A stretch of DNA of 59,981 nt from CAZOEL01 sp964578835 (GTDB lineage Bacteria; Desulfobacterota; Syntrophobacteria; Syntrophobacterales; Syntrophobacteraceae): positions 1 through 59,981 of the forward strand of contig CAZOEL010000041.1 in NCBI GenBank assembly GCA_964578835.1, in the 5' to 3' direction. Every line of letters starts with the position of its first letter. Positions within the stretch are counted from its first letter, which is position 1. This document shows positions 50,926 to 59,516 of the stretch, piece by piece. The translations under genes were made by a program, and so were the position numbers. The notes under the pieces are model-generated. The model made no database searches. It worked only from the letters and a program-made list of their open reading frames with translations, and was not told the DNA's origin.

Positions 50926-51768
50926 CTACGAAATCTTGAATATGCGCTGAGCGTTCCCTCCGGATATCAGCTCCAACTCGTCGATGGAGAGGCCGCACTC
51001 CGCCATTTCCTTAAAATAGCGCCGGGGAGCGAGAAGGGGGTAATCGCTTCCGAAAAGAATTTTTTCCGCGCCGATGGCGCCGGCCATGTGCGCATAGATA
51101 GAAGATTGGTACAAAAAGGGCGAAGCGGCGGTGTCGTAATAGACATGCGCGAGGACCTCAGGGGCTTCTTTTTGCAGCAGCTCAAAGAAGCAGAGTCCGC
51201 CGCCCCAGTGGGCTAAAATCATTGGAATCCCGGCGGCGAGCTTGCACAACGAGTAATAAAAGTCCAATCCCAGCGGAGCCTTGCCGGGATAAAGATGACC
51301 GACGGGCTCATTGGCGTGGACGAGGAGGATCGACTGCCTGGATCTGCAGGAAGCAATAAGGTCCTCAAAAGAGGCAAGCGCCGATTTGGAATCGCACTCG
51401 CCGTAGATCGCGAGCTCACCCAGTCCGACGGCGCCGGCGCTGAGACTCCTTTCAGCCTCCTTTGCGCTTCCCGGTGAGAGAGGGTCCACGCACGCCAGGG
51501 GAATGAGCCTGGAGGAGTGCTTTGACGCCGCCTCCAATACATAATCGTTGTGCCGCATGGCCAGTTCGGTATTCTGCCATGGGAAGCCGAATACCACCGA
51601 ACGATCCACCTCTTCCCGGTCCATCGTCTCCAAAAGCAGTTCTGCCGTGACCAACCGCGCCTTGGGAGATTCATAAAGAAGCTTGAAAGCCGGATCTTGG
51701 AGCAGGCAATCAGAACGGTCCGCAACAATACCGGGAGGAAAGATATGGGTGTGAACATCTACTCGCAT
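50926..51768 (-). CDS. amidohydrolase-type metal-dependent hydrolase
   Basis: 280 aa from ATG at 51768. TIM-barrel, amidohydrolase-2 family: metal motif RVDVHTHIFPP at residues 2-12, LLVHANEPVGHLYPG near 150, MILAHWGGG near 190, and ILFGSDYPLLAPRRY near 240 with the catalytic Asp. AGGAG lies about 12 bases upstream. It begins 70 bp before the stop of the HEAT-repeat gene, overlapping it in another frame, so the two are tightly coupled. Reaction (decarboxylation or hydrolysis) unknown. Confidence 0.88.
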   Translation of the reverse strand: MRVDVHTHIFPPGIVADRSDCLLQDPAFKLLYESPKARLVTAELLLETMDREEVDRSVVFGFPWQNTELAMRHNDYVLEAASKHSSRLIPLACVDPLSPGSAKEAERSLSAGAVGLGELAIYGECDSKSALASFEDLIASCRSRQSILLVHANEPVGHLYPGKAPLGLDFYYSLCKLAAGIPMILAHWGGGLCFFELLQKEAPEVLAHVYYDTAASPFLYQSSIYAHMAGAIGAEKILFGSDYPLLAPRRYFKEMAECGLSIDELELISGGNAQRIFKIS

Positions 51769-51836
51769 AACCTGATGACTCCTGATTTCCTGTACCCCGG
51801 CGGAAGTCGGGATAACGGGCGAATTTGTTCGATAAC

Positions 51837-53459
51837 TCAAGACCCCGCCTCATGAGTAGCTTCCCACCATCTGAGCCACGCCTTTTCATCTTCTCCAAAG
51901 TCCTGATCGGTGATTGTCGCTAAGGAGCTCGAGGCGCCGGCTCTGACTGTTGGGTCATTGTCCAGCAAGGCGTCAATGAGAGGTTTGACGACTTGCGGGT
52001 CCCTGAAGTTGGATAACGCCTGAGTCGCCAGTGATCTAACCGAGGGATGGTTGTCCGTAAGCGCTTTAATGAGAGGCGGGATGACTCGAGCATCTGTGGT
52101 CTTTCTAAGAGCAGCTATTGCGTTCTTCCGCACCGGTAGCGATCCGCTCTGCAATCCATCAATAAAAAGATTGAGATGGCCGGGATTATTCGATGCCAGC
52201 ACAGCAAAGGCCGCCAACTCTCTTATGTCCTCATCTTCATCCAGCAAAGACGATTTTACGAGCGCCTCGATATTTGCAGTGGTGGGCATTTCGGATAAGA
52301 CGTTAACGGCATTGCGCCTGACTGCGATTCTGTCCGATTGGAGAGATGAGACGGCTGAATCTTGAATCCTTTGTGGGGCGAGTGCGAGCACGGTTTGCCG
52401 CGCCAGACGGCGGACCGACTCATCGGAATCCTCGAGGGAGGCGTCTATTAGCGCTTGAACCGAATCAGGGCTTTTTATCTCCTCAAGGCTTGCAACCGCG
52501 CTACGGCGCACCGTCGCATCTTCATCCTTCAGCGCTCCGGCGATCGCCCGCGTGATAACGGCCTCCAGACCGGCTTCATCACTCCGGTGTTTTCCCAAAG
52601 AGACGACGGCTTCACTTCGCACTCCCCAGTCTTCATCGCCAAGAGCGGCAACGAGCGACCTCACAACTCCCTCCCCATTCCTTCCGCCGAGGGACTGCGC
52701 AGCGCTTCGCCGCACCTCGGGGCTTTTGTCTCGCAGCAAAAAGAGCAAATAATTCGTAACATCGACATCATCGATCGAGGCGAGCGCGGATATGCTGTAC
52801 AATCGTATTGTCTCGTCTTCGCTTCCACTGGCGAAAGCGATCAAGGGGGCCGCAAGGGATGGGTCTTCTATTGAGGCGAGCGCCTGGACGGCGTTGCGTT
52901 GAATGCTCAAATCCGCATTTTCCAAGCCAGTGAGGAGGAGCTCTGTTAGTGCGGCATCATCACTTATGGCCTTGAGAGCTTCAATGGCTTCTCGCCTGAT
53001 GGATTCGTCGGGGTCTTTCAGGACGACGGAAGCAAGGGGCTTGGACGCGCGAGCATCTTTGATCTTCTTCAAAGCTCCTATGGCGCTTCTACGCAGTAGT
53101 AAATCGGGATCGTCAAGGACAACGGTCAGCGTATCTACTGCCTTTGGATTCTTTAGCATGCCCAGAGCATTGATGGCTTGCTCCCGCACATTATTGTTTT
53201 CATCCCTGAGCGCGATGCCCATGAGAGGCTCCACGGCGGCATCGTTGTTGGTCAAGCCCAAAGCCCAGGCTGCTCTTCCACGCATGTTCCAATCTTCATG
53301 CTTTAGAGCGCCGATAAGTCCCTGCACGCGAGGGTCAACAGGGCGTCCCGTCTGAGCGCGCGCTATTCCGTCATGATGGAAAGAAATCGCCTCCAGAAAG
53401 AACGAGATCAATAAAAAGGCCAGAAAAAGACTTCTCTTTGAGGTCATGGTTTGAAGCAT
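51837..53459 (-). CDS. exported HEAT-repeat protein
   Basis: 540 aa from ATG at 53459 (an ATG at 53447 also possible). Signal peptide SLFLAFLLISFFLEAIS, then about 15 HEAT/PBS-lyase-type repeats of roughly 31 residues, for example RGRAAWALGLTNNDAAVEPL and VRRSAVASLEEIKSPDSVQAL. It ends with DFGEDEKAWLRWWEATHEAG, a tail seen in some secreted HEAT proteins. An all-helical scaffold for protein binding in the periplasm is likely. Adjacent repeats are similar in sequence, so some unequal crossover may occur. Amidohydrolase gene overlaps its end. Confidence 0.88.
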   Translation of the reverse strand: MLQTMTSKRSLFLAFLLISFFLEAISFHHDGIARAQTGRPVDPRVQGLIGALKHEDWNMRGRAAWALGLTNNDAAVEPLMGIALRDENNNVREQAINALGMLKNPKAVDTLTVVLDDPDLLLRRSAIGALKKIKDARASKPLASVVLKDPDESIRREAIEALKAISDDAALTELLLTGLENADLSIQRNAVQALASIEDPSLAAPLIAFASGSEDETIRLYSISALASIDDVDVTNYLLFLLRDKSPEVRRSAAQSLGGRNGEGVVRSLVAALGDEDWGVRSEAVVSLGKHRSDEAGLEAVITRAIAGALKDEDATVRRSAVASLEEIKSPDSVQALIDASLEDSDESVRRLARQTVLALAPQRIQDSAVSSLQSDRIAVRRNAVNVLSEMPTTANIEALVKSSLLDEDEDIRELAAFAVLASNNPGHLNLFIDGLQSGSLPVRKNAIAALRKTTDARVIPPLIKALTDNHPSVRSLATQALSNFRDPQVVKPLIDALLDNDPTVRAGASSSLATITDQDFGEDEKAWLRWWEATHEAGS

Positions 53460-53565
53460 CACTTTCTCTGCGCCCTCTTTTTCATCATTCCGAGCATCTT
53501 TGCATTTTCCAGCGGGAACGGTCCGCCATCAAATGTTCTCTTCTCAGAGTGAGACGATGCAATCT

Positions 53566-54477
53566 CTACTCTTTCTGATATTCTTGCAAAACCTTGACAA
53601 GTCCTTTGCGCCAGGGGGCAGGGGCGATGCCGAAGGCGGATTTTATCTTTGCGCAATCGAGAGCCGAGCGCTGTGGTCGTTTTGCAGGCAGTGGGTATTC
53701 GGTAGTGGAGATCGGAACGATCCTTGCGGCCTTGAGCTTTTCTCTTTGCCGTTCCTCCTCGATGATGGCTTGGGTGAAGCCATACCAGGTCGTTTCTCCC
53801 TCGCCGCAAAAGTGATAGGTTCCCCAACGCGCGCTGATTTCATCTTCCAAGATTTGTTTGGAGATTTGCGCCAGAGCCTTCGATAGGTCTCCAGTCCATG
53901 TAGGGCAGCCATGCTGATCGGCGACGATTCTGAGCTCCTCTCTCTCGCGAGCGAGCCTGAGAATGGTTTTGACGAAGTTGTTGCCGTGAGAACCGAAAAG
54001 CCATGATGTGCGAACGATGAGGTGTTCGTTAAGGGCGGAGCGAATGGCTTCCTCTCCTTCCCACTTGCTCCTGCCGTAGATGCTGATGGGATTTGCCGCG
54101 TCATCTTCCCTGTAGGCTCTTTTCGCTGAGCCGTCAAAGACATAATCGGTGGAGATGTGGATAAGCGGAATCCGGAGGCGGTTGCACGCGCGCGCAATAT
54201 TGGCGGCTCCGTCGCGATTGACCGCGTAGGCGGCTTCGATTTCGATTTCGGCCTTATCGACGGCGGTGTACGCCGCGCAATTGATCACAACATCGGGGGC
54301 GATGCTCCCGATCAGATCTTCCGTCTCTACAGCCTTTGTTATGTCTATTCCAGGCATGTCCAGGCCGGTTGCTCTCATTCCGTCTTGCCGTATCCGCTCC
54401 ACAAGGTCCCGGCCAAGCATCCCGAGGCTTCCGAGAACCAACAGGTGAAGCTGTTCAGAACTATCAGAAGGTTTCAT
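53566..54477 (-). CDS. rfbD: dTDP-4-dehydrorhamnose reductase
   Basis: 303 aa from ATG at 54477, with AAGGA nine bases upstream; the frame is open to 54753, but that part overlaps the next gene. Last step of dTDP-L-rhamnose synthesis. SDR fold: LVLGSLGMLGRDLVERI at residues 12-28, VVINCAAYTAVDKAE near 70, YxxxK in SIYGRSKWEGEEAI near 143, and TSWLFGSHGNNFVKTIL. The other rfb genes are not present. Its neighbour upstream (leftward order) is a secreted HEAT protein; no clear functional link. Confidence 0.95.
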   Translation of the reverse strand: MKPSDSSEQLHLLVLGSLGMLGRDLVERIRQDGMRATGLDMPGIDITKAVETEDLIGSIAPDVVINCAAYTAVDKAEIEIEAAYAVNRDGAANIARACNRLRIPLIHISTDYVFDGSAKRAYREDDAANPISIYGRSKWEGEEAIRSALNEHLIVRTSWLFGSHGNNFVKTILRLAREREELRIVADQHGCPTWTGDLSKALAQISKQILEDEISARWGTYHFCGEGETTWYGFTQAIIEEERQREKLKAARIVPISTTEYPLPAKRPQRSALDCAKIKSAFGIAPAPWRKGLVKVLQEYQKE

Positions 54478-54774
54478 AGCGTAAACATCCTTACGGGGTC
54501 CAACCTTGTATTGCCCTTTTTCTTTGATTATCTTTGTCGCCAACGTTAAGCTGCTCAGATTGGGTTTTTCAGTATAGCACTTTGCCTCTGGAGGGAACAG
54601 AAAATCGATTTTCTCCTTGCAGAGTCGTAGAAGTTTGGGCGAAAAACATAGCCGATCATCCCGAGATTCATTATAGTACGAAATGCAAAATCCTGATGAA
54701 GGCGCGCGACGGGGAGTGGAGGAGGAAAGTGGTAATTCAAGACTTGACCCCAAATGCGAATACAGGGGATAGCA
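54478..54774. other. divergent intergenic region rfbD / sigma-54 regulator
   Basis: About 300 bp carrying the promoters of both genes. No sigma-54 site with correct spacing, no RNA element and no gene is visible. Confidence 0.4.
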
Positions 54775-56190
54775 ATGGGCAAAGTCCTAGTCATCGAAGG
54801 CGATGACAAATGGAAGAGGATCCTCTCCAGAGCTCTTTCGGAAGACCATCAGCATTGCGTCTGGCCAAATGGAGGGGGCGGGATACTTGAGAAGCTTCGA
54901 AAAGAAGTCTTCGATGTCATCATATTCGATCTTCAGATCATAAAGGACAATCAATTCGGATTGCTGGAGCAGGTCTCCAAAGCGGCGCCATTGACTCCGA
55001 TCGTTGTTACCAGCGAAACGGAGAAGGCTGAATTTGTCGTTAAGGCAATGAAGACCGGGGCGTTTGACTTCATAGCCAAGCCATACTCTCCGGAAAAGAT
55101 CAAGCTTACGATTTCACATGCGCTGGAGCAAAGAAACCTTAAGAACGAGATAGATTATTTAAGGCGCCAGCAGGACTGCGTGTATGACTTCGACCGGATC
55201 ATTGCATCCAGTGAGGCAATGAAAAGGGTGGTTGCATTGTTGAGAAGGCTTGCCGCATCCAGTTCGACTATCCTGATGACGGGGGAAACCGGCACGGGAA
55301 AAAGCTTTCTTTCCGGCACTCTTCACTTCAACAGCGAAAGACGTAAAAGGCCGTTCATTAAAATCAATTGCGCCAATATCCCGGAGTCGTTATTGGAAAG
55401 CGAGTTGTTCGGGCATGAGAAAGGCTCCTTTACGGGGGCCGCGAAGACCCGAGTGGGAAGGTTCGAGCAGGCGAACGGGGGAACGATCTTTTTGGATGAA
55501 ATAGGGGAGATGAGCATGCCCCTGCAGGCCAAGCTCCTCCGAGTGCTCGAGGAGAGGGCCTTTGAACGGCTCGGCGGAAATCAGACCATTCATGCGGACG
55601 TCAGGGTCATTGCCGCAACCAACCGAGTGCTCGAGGATCTTATTTCAGACGGACGGTTTCGCGAGGATCTCTACTATCGGATCAATGTGGCGAATGTCCA
55701 CCTGCCTCCCTTGAGGCAGCGCAGGGAGTGTATCGAGCAAATCGCTTTCCATATGCTGGAGAAGAGTTGTCGTTCATTGCGAAAGTCGATTGTAGGCTTT
55801 GCGCCGGAGGTTATCGATCTTTTCACGCGTTACTCGTGGCCGGGCAACATTCGTCAGCTTTCTAACGTCGTAGAGACGGCTGTTCTGATGGAAGATGGGA
55901 GAGTCATTCAAAAAGGAAGCGTATCCTTGCCCGATCCTCAGCCCGTTTTCGCTCCGGCCGTGCAGCATGTTCCCGCCTCGTATCCGACCTTTCAAAACGG
56001 CGTAGAGAAGGGCTCTCAGCCAGTAAAGGTGTTGGATGAGCAGGAGCGTAAGCTCATACTCGACGCTCTCGAAGGCTGCCTGTGGATACAGAAGGAGGCT
56101 GCCCAATCTCTTGGGATCACCCCCCGGGCGCTCAACTACAAGATCAAGAAGCTCGGAATCGCCCATCCCCGCTGGCGCAAGAATAAATGA
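54775..56190 (+). CDS. NtrC-family sigma-54-dependent response regulator
   Basis: 471 aa from ATG at 54775, six bases after AGGGGA. Receiver domain (1-120) with VIEGDD and phospho-Asp in VIIFDLQIIKDN near 52; AAA+ domain (about 140-375) with Walker A GETGTGKS, sigma-54 contact loop HEKGSFTGAAK (GSFTGA instead of GAFTGA), Walker B IFLDEIGE and R-finger region DLYYRINV. The C-terminal Fis-type HTH is LWIQKEAAQSLGITPRALN near 445. It activates sigma-54 promoters when phosphorylated. The next transcription unit begins with a sigma-54 promoter, so that gene is a likely target. No partner kinase adjoins. Confidence 0.93.
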   Translation: MGKVLVIEGDDKWKRILSRALSEDHQHCVWPNGGGGILEKLRKEVFDVIIFDLQIIKDNQFGLLEQVSKAAPLTPIVVTSETEKAEFVVKAMKTGAFDFIAKPYSPEKIKLTISHALEQRNLKNEIDYLRRQQDCVYDFDRIIASSEAMKRVVALLRRLAASSSTILMTGETGTGKSFLSGTLHFNSERRKRPFIKINCANIPESLLESELFGHEKGSFTGAAKTRVGRFEQANGGTIFLDEIGEMSMPLQAKLLRVLEERAFERLGGNQTIHADVRVIAATNRVLEDLISDGRFREDLYYRINVANVHLPPLRQRRECIEQIAFHMLEKSCRSLRKSIVGFAPEVIDLFTRYSWPGNIRQLSNVVETAVLMEDGRVIQKGSVSLPDPQPVFAPAVQHVPASYPTFQNGVEKGSQPVKVLDEQERKLILDALEGCLWIQKEAAQSLGITPRALNYKIKKLGIAHPRWRKNK

Positions 56191-56484
56191 GCAAGGCGCA
56201 TGCCACTACAGGACCGTCATCTCATCGCTACAGTGACGAAGTTATCTTTTCTCCTCGGTGGAATGCCTTCCCTGCGCCCCCTGGGGAGAAGCATGCGTCG
56301 GGTAATGAAAAGCGCCTTCGTAATTACTATGTCAACTATTTGTCGGAAGCAGCGTTCTCTTGCGGAATTTTGATTTCAATTTGGTGATGCAGCCTCACCC
56401 GTAGTTCCGTCATTTTATCCCTCTTCATGCGTAAGAACCTAATACTATTAATGTTATCTTAAGCATGTCGGCTTAGGCCTAGCG

Positions 56485-56500
56485 CGGCATTTTCTTTGCA
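56485..56500 (+). promoter_or_regulatory. sigma-54 (-24/-12) promoter of riboswitch-secreted-protein unit
   Basis: CGGCAT-TTTCT-TTGCA: GG at 56486-56487 and GC at 56498-56499 are ten bases apart, and both boxes match TGGCAC-N5-TTGCA at all but two positions. Start would be near 56511, 116 bases ahead of the riboswitch. It lies 295 bp after the sigma-54 activator gene. I could not pick out enhancer dyads between them with confidence. Confidence 0.65.
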
Positions 56501-56626
56501 TATTTGTTGCCCGCGTAACTTTCGCCCGCGCCGTATCGGCCGATGGCAATGAGCGATGCGGGTGTTGTAGTAAGGATGGATTTGGTCATGTTTTGGATCT
56601 TTCAATAGATAAACCGAGCCTGAAAA

Positions 56627-56705
56627 AGGCAAACCAGTCGAAAGGCTGGGACGCAAAGCCACTGGCCTAAGTTCCGAAGAAGCGGAATAGGGTAGCAGGG
56701 TTGCC
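56627..56705 (+). promoter_or_regulatory. GEMM-I cyclic-dinucleotide riboswitch
   Basis: All conserved blocks are present: P1 GGCAA (56628-56632) with TTGCC (56701-56705); GCAAACC; GAAA tetraloop closed by CCAGTC/GGCTGG; GGGACGCAAAGCC; CCTAAG tetraloop receptor followed by P3 hairpin TTCCG/CGGAA; and GGGTAGCAGGGTTGCC. The base aligning with position 20 of the V. cholerae Vc2 aptamer is G at 56628, as in c-di-GMP binders; cGAMP-selective relatives carry A there. Identification as a GEMM-I aptamer is very strong, ligand c-di-GMP probable. Confidence 0.92.
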
Positions 56706-56719
56706 TGGCCGATGCATCG

Positions 56720-56761
56720 CCTCCATGAGGGGTTGAGTCGAGCCGGCCCAACCAATGGAGG
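56720..56761 (+). promoter_or_regulatory. expression platform sequestering the ribosome binding site
   Basis: CCTCCAT (56720-56726) is perfectly complementary to ATGGAGG (56755-56761), which contains the GGAGG ribosome binding site, six bases before the ATG at 56768. GGTTG (56731-56735) with CAACC (56749-56753) extends the stem inside. The same CAACC can instead pair with GGTTG in P1 (56699-56703). That competition would couple ligand binding to exposure of the site: with ligand, P1 forms and the sequestering stem is favoured (OFF). Direction is inference. Confidence 0.7.
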
Positions 56762-56767
56762 TGTCGC

Positions 56768-59215
56768 ATGTCTCTACCGTATAATTACAAGGATGCTCGT
56801 TTTTTCCTCAACCGCTCCACCCGCCTCTTTTTGACCGCGGCGCTTTTGCTTGCGATGATTCTTGCAAGTTTTGGCGCTGCGTATTCCGCGGATGTCATCC
56901 TGGCCTGGAACCCAAACACCGAGCCGGAGCTTGCGGGCTACAAGCTTTATTATGGAAATGCCACGCGGGCCTATTCTAGCGGCGTGAACGCGGATATCGC
57001 CGATTTAAACAATCCGTCCACTACTTTTAGCGGCATTGAGGAGGGAAAGACCTACTATTTTGCTGTCACTGCTTATGACAGTTACGGGAACGAAAGTGAT
57101 TATTCCAATGAAGTCGTCTGCGCCACAGTAACATCATCGGCCGGGACGAATGGATCGATTTCCCCTAGCGGGGTTGTCGTTGTGGAATATGGGACCAGCA
57201 AAACATTCACTTTCAACCCCGATCCCGGCTATCATGTAGCGGATGTGACGGTGGATGGACAGTCGCAGGGCCCCGCCGATAGTCACACGTTTTCGGGAAT
57301 TGCCTCGAGTCATTCCATTCAAGTGCGCTTTGAGGCTGATCAAGCCTCTACTTATTCAATTGTTGCGGCGGCTCAATCCCAAGGTTCTATAAGCCCTTCA
57401 GGGACTACTCCCGTGATCGGCGGCGGCGCTCAAACGTACTCGATCTCGGCTTCCCTCGGCTATCAAATATCCGATGTTCTGGTAGACGGAGTCAGCGTTG
57501 GAGCTGTCGATGCCTATACTTTTTCAAATGTTGTCGCAAACCACACGATAACGGCGGTTTTTGCGCCTCTTAACTACACGATCACTGCAACCACCGGCGC
57601 CAATGGCGGTATTTCCCCATCAGGAACGATCTCTGTCAATTACGGCTCCGGCCAGTCCTACACAATCACAGCAGCGGATAACTACCAGATTGCCGACGTT
57701 GTGGTGGATGGGAAGTCGGTTGGGGCTGTCTCAAACTACGTCTTCTCCAATGTCACTGCCAATCATACAATTTCAGCAGCCTTTTCAAAGATCACGCATA
57801 CTGTATCGGCTTCCCCCGGAGTGAACGGCGCTATTTCACCCTCAGGAAGCGTTCGGGTTGAGCATGGCTCTGACCAGGCATTCACCTTTACTGCCGATCC
57901 CGGTTACAAGGTTGGAGATGTCCTGGTTGATGGCGTTTCCGCCGGAGCTGTCTCCAATTACACCTTTAGCAGTGTTGTTGCCGATCATTACATCAGCGTC
58001 TCTTTCAAGCCGCAAAACGAGAAGCCCGTTGCTGATGCCGGTCCCGATCGGACAGTTAACGAACAAGAAGTGGTCACTCTCAATGGAGCCAACTCCAGTG
58101 ATCCGGATGATGGAATAAAATCGTATTCCTGGACGCAGACCGGAGGAACCGGGGTGACGCTGTCCGATCCGTCGGCAGCTTCGCCGACCTTTACCGCTCC
58201 CAATGTTGGGCCGAGCGGCGAAGCTCTGACCTTCAGTCTCACCGTCACTGATAACGGTGGGCTACAGGCAACAGATACGTGCATTGTGAACGTCACTTGG
58301 GTCAACGATCCACCGGTTGCCGACGCCGGTCCTACTCTGACCGTTGAAGAAGGCGCAAATGTGACACTGGACGGCTCGAAGTCTTCAGATCCAGACGATG
58401 GCATTGCCTCTTACCAATGGACGCAGATAGCAGGGACCAGCGTGAGCCTCGAGATGGCGGATGCGGCTTCTCCTACGTTCATAGCTCCTCAGCCAAGCTC
58501 TGGGGTTGAAAGCGAGGCTCTCTCGTTTGAGCTCACTGTACGCGATCACGGAGGATTGAAGTCGAACGCCAAAGGCATCGTGAACGTCACCTTGGTCAAC
58601 CATCCTCCTGTGGCCAACGCCGGCGGCGATCAAACGGTATATGCGGGAGATACCGTTATGCTCGACGGATCGCTTTCTTCAGACCCGGAGGGTGGAACGA
58701 TCTCTTACCGATGGAGCCTGTTGAGCGCGCTTCCGGTTGTTCTTTCGGATCCGACGGCCGTCGCGCCTACTTTCATTGCTCCGGTTGTAACTCAAGATGA
58801 GACGCCCATCGACTTCCTTCTGACCGTTACCGACAGCGCAGGACTGGTGAAGACCGACGTTTGCGCTGTTCATGTCAACAAACGACTTGCTACGGATTTG
58901 ACGGCTAGTTGGCTGAAATTCAGCTACGAAAGAGGCAAAATCAGCGGTGCTATCATTATTCAGAATACTGGAACGCAAAATGCCGGGCCATTCACAACGT
59001 CGGTTTATCTTTCCAATGGCGGCGTTACATCTCCCACGCTATTAAAAGAGTATGCCACATCCTCTCTCAATGCTGGCAAAAGCGTGAGCTTAACATTCAA
59101 CTATTCATCGAAGGTAAACCTATCCGGCCAGCGGATTATCGTGAAAACGGATTCGAAAGATGCAATTGCAGAGCCTGATGAATCAAATAATTTGGTGGAG
59201 CGTATAATTCCATAG
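56768..59215 (+). CDS. exported multi-domain surface protein: Fn3, InlB-like repeats, PKD, CARDB
   Basis: 815 aa. Signal region at 15-40 (LFLTAALLLAMILASFGAAY), Fn3 at about 41-115, four repeats of about 73 residues at 117-415 (pattern GSISPSGxxxVxxGxxQxYxI, YQIxDVxVDGxSxGAV, YxFSNVxANHTIxAxF), three PKD/REJ-type domains at 417-510, 515-610 and 611-705 (GADAGPDRTVNEQEVVTLNG, SSDPDDGI, FTAPNVG), and a CARDB domain from 707 to the end. No cell-wall anchor or PEP-CTERM is seen. Such assemblies are cell-surface or matrix adhesins, and c-di-GMP control fits a biofilm role. The repeats differ from each other, so recent duplication is unlikely. Confidence 0.9.
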   Translation: MSLPYNYKDARFFLNRSTRLFLTAALLLAMILASFGAAYSADVILAWNPNTEPELAGYKLYYGNATRAYSSGVNADIADLNNPSTTFSGIEEGKTYYFAVTAYDSYGNESDYSNEVVCATVTSSAGTNGSISPSGVVVVEYGTSKTFTFNPDPGYHVADVTVDGQSQGPADSHTFSGIASSHSIQVRFEADQASTYSIVAAAQSQGSISPSGTTPVIGGGAQTYSISASLGYQISDVLVDGVSVGAVDAYTFSNVVANHTITAVFAPLNYTITATTGANGGISPSGTISVNYGSGQSYTITAADNYQIADVVVDGKSVGAVSNYVFSNVTANHTISAAFSKITHTVSASPGVNGAISPSGSVRVEHGSDQAFTFTADPGYKVGDVLVDGVSAGAVSNYTFSSVVADHYISVSFKPQNEKPVADAGPDRTVNEQEVVTLNGANSSDPDDGIKSYSWTQTGGTGVTLSDPSAASPTFTAPNVGPSGEALTFSLTVTDNGGLQATDTCIVNVTWVNDPPVADAGPTLTVEEGANVTLDGSKSSDPDDGIASYQWTQIAGTSVSLEMADAASPTFIAPQPSSGVESEALSFELTVRDHGGLKSNAKGIVNVTLVNHPPVANAGGDQTVYAGDTVMLDGSLSSDPEGGTISYRWSLLSALPVVLSDPTAVAPTFIAPVVTQDETPIDFLLTVTDSAGLVKTDVCAVHVNKRLATDLTASWLKFSYERGKISGAIIIQNTGTQNAGPFTTSVYLSNGGVTSPTLLKEYATSSLNAGKSVSLTFNYSSKVNLSGQRIIVKTDSKDAIAEPDESNNLVERIIP

Positions 59216-59232
59216 AGCGCTTGAACTGTGAA

Positions 59233-59275
59233 TTGTGTGATGAAGGGGAGCCTCTACTCACCGTTCATCACACAA
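59233..59275 (+). terminator. 12-bp inverted repeat after the surface protein gene
   Basis: TTGTGTGATGAA (59233-59244) and its perfect reverse complement (59264-59275) frame a 19-base loop, starting 18 bp after the stop. It is followed by A-rich rather than T-rich sequence, so it may act as a stabiliser or a terminator of weak kind. Confidence 0.5.
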
Positions 59276-59329
59276 AAATAAGGGTAATGAGGAAAAAACA
59301 CTTGACTCAATGAAACCTTTGGAGTTATT

Positions 59330-59474
59330 AGAGTGCCCGGTTAGTGGCGGCTTCCTGAAAATCATCCAAGCAGGCATCCTGACGCCGCCGTAACGCCAAA
59401 AAACATCCTTAGAAGGTGAATTTACCCAGTTCAACTTCTTCGTTGGAGCCCGCCATAAGCGGGCTTCTTTTTTT
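59330..59474 (+). ncRNA. possible small RNA ending in an intrinsic terminator
   Basis: About 145 bases with three stems: GGCGGC (59346-59351) can pair with GCCGCC near 59384-59389; GAAGGTGAA with TTCAACTTC (one wobble) near 59412-59438; and the terminator AGCCCGC-CATAA-GCGGGCT (59447-59465) followed by T7. It sits between two genes on the same strand, so it could instead be the 3' part of a longer transcript. Upstream, TTGACT at 59303 has no good -10. Family not recognised. Confidence 0.35.
59447..59474 (+). terminator. intrinsic terminator before the ParB-like gene
   Basis: AGCCCGC - CATAA - GCGGGCT, a perfect 7-bp stem with five-base loop, then TCTTTTTTT. Strong for a Rho-independent terminator; ends whatever is transcribed through 59276-59446. 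Confidence 0.88.
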
Positions 59475-59516
59475 CCTGCCGGCAGTCACAAATCTTTCCC
59501 CGGAAGTAGATGAACG

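Noticed and set aside
53459..53827. Leftward open frame of 122 codons between the HEAT gene and rfbD
   Set aside because: It lies largely inside rfbD in another frame, with Arg/His-rich shadow composition.
59303..59332. TTGACT with TTATTA 17 bases later as promoter for a small RNA
   Set aside because: The -10 matches the consensus at one position only.
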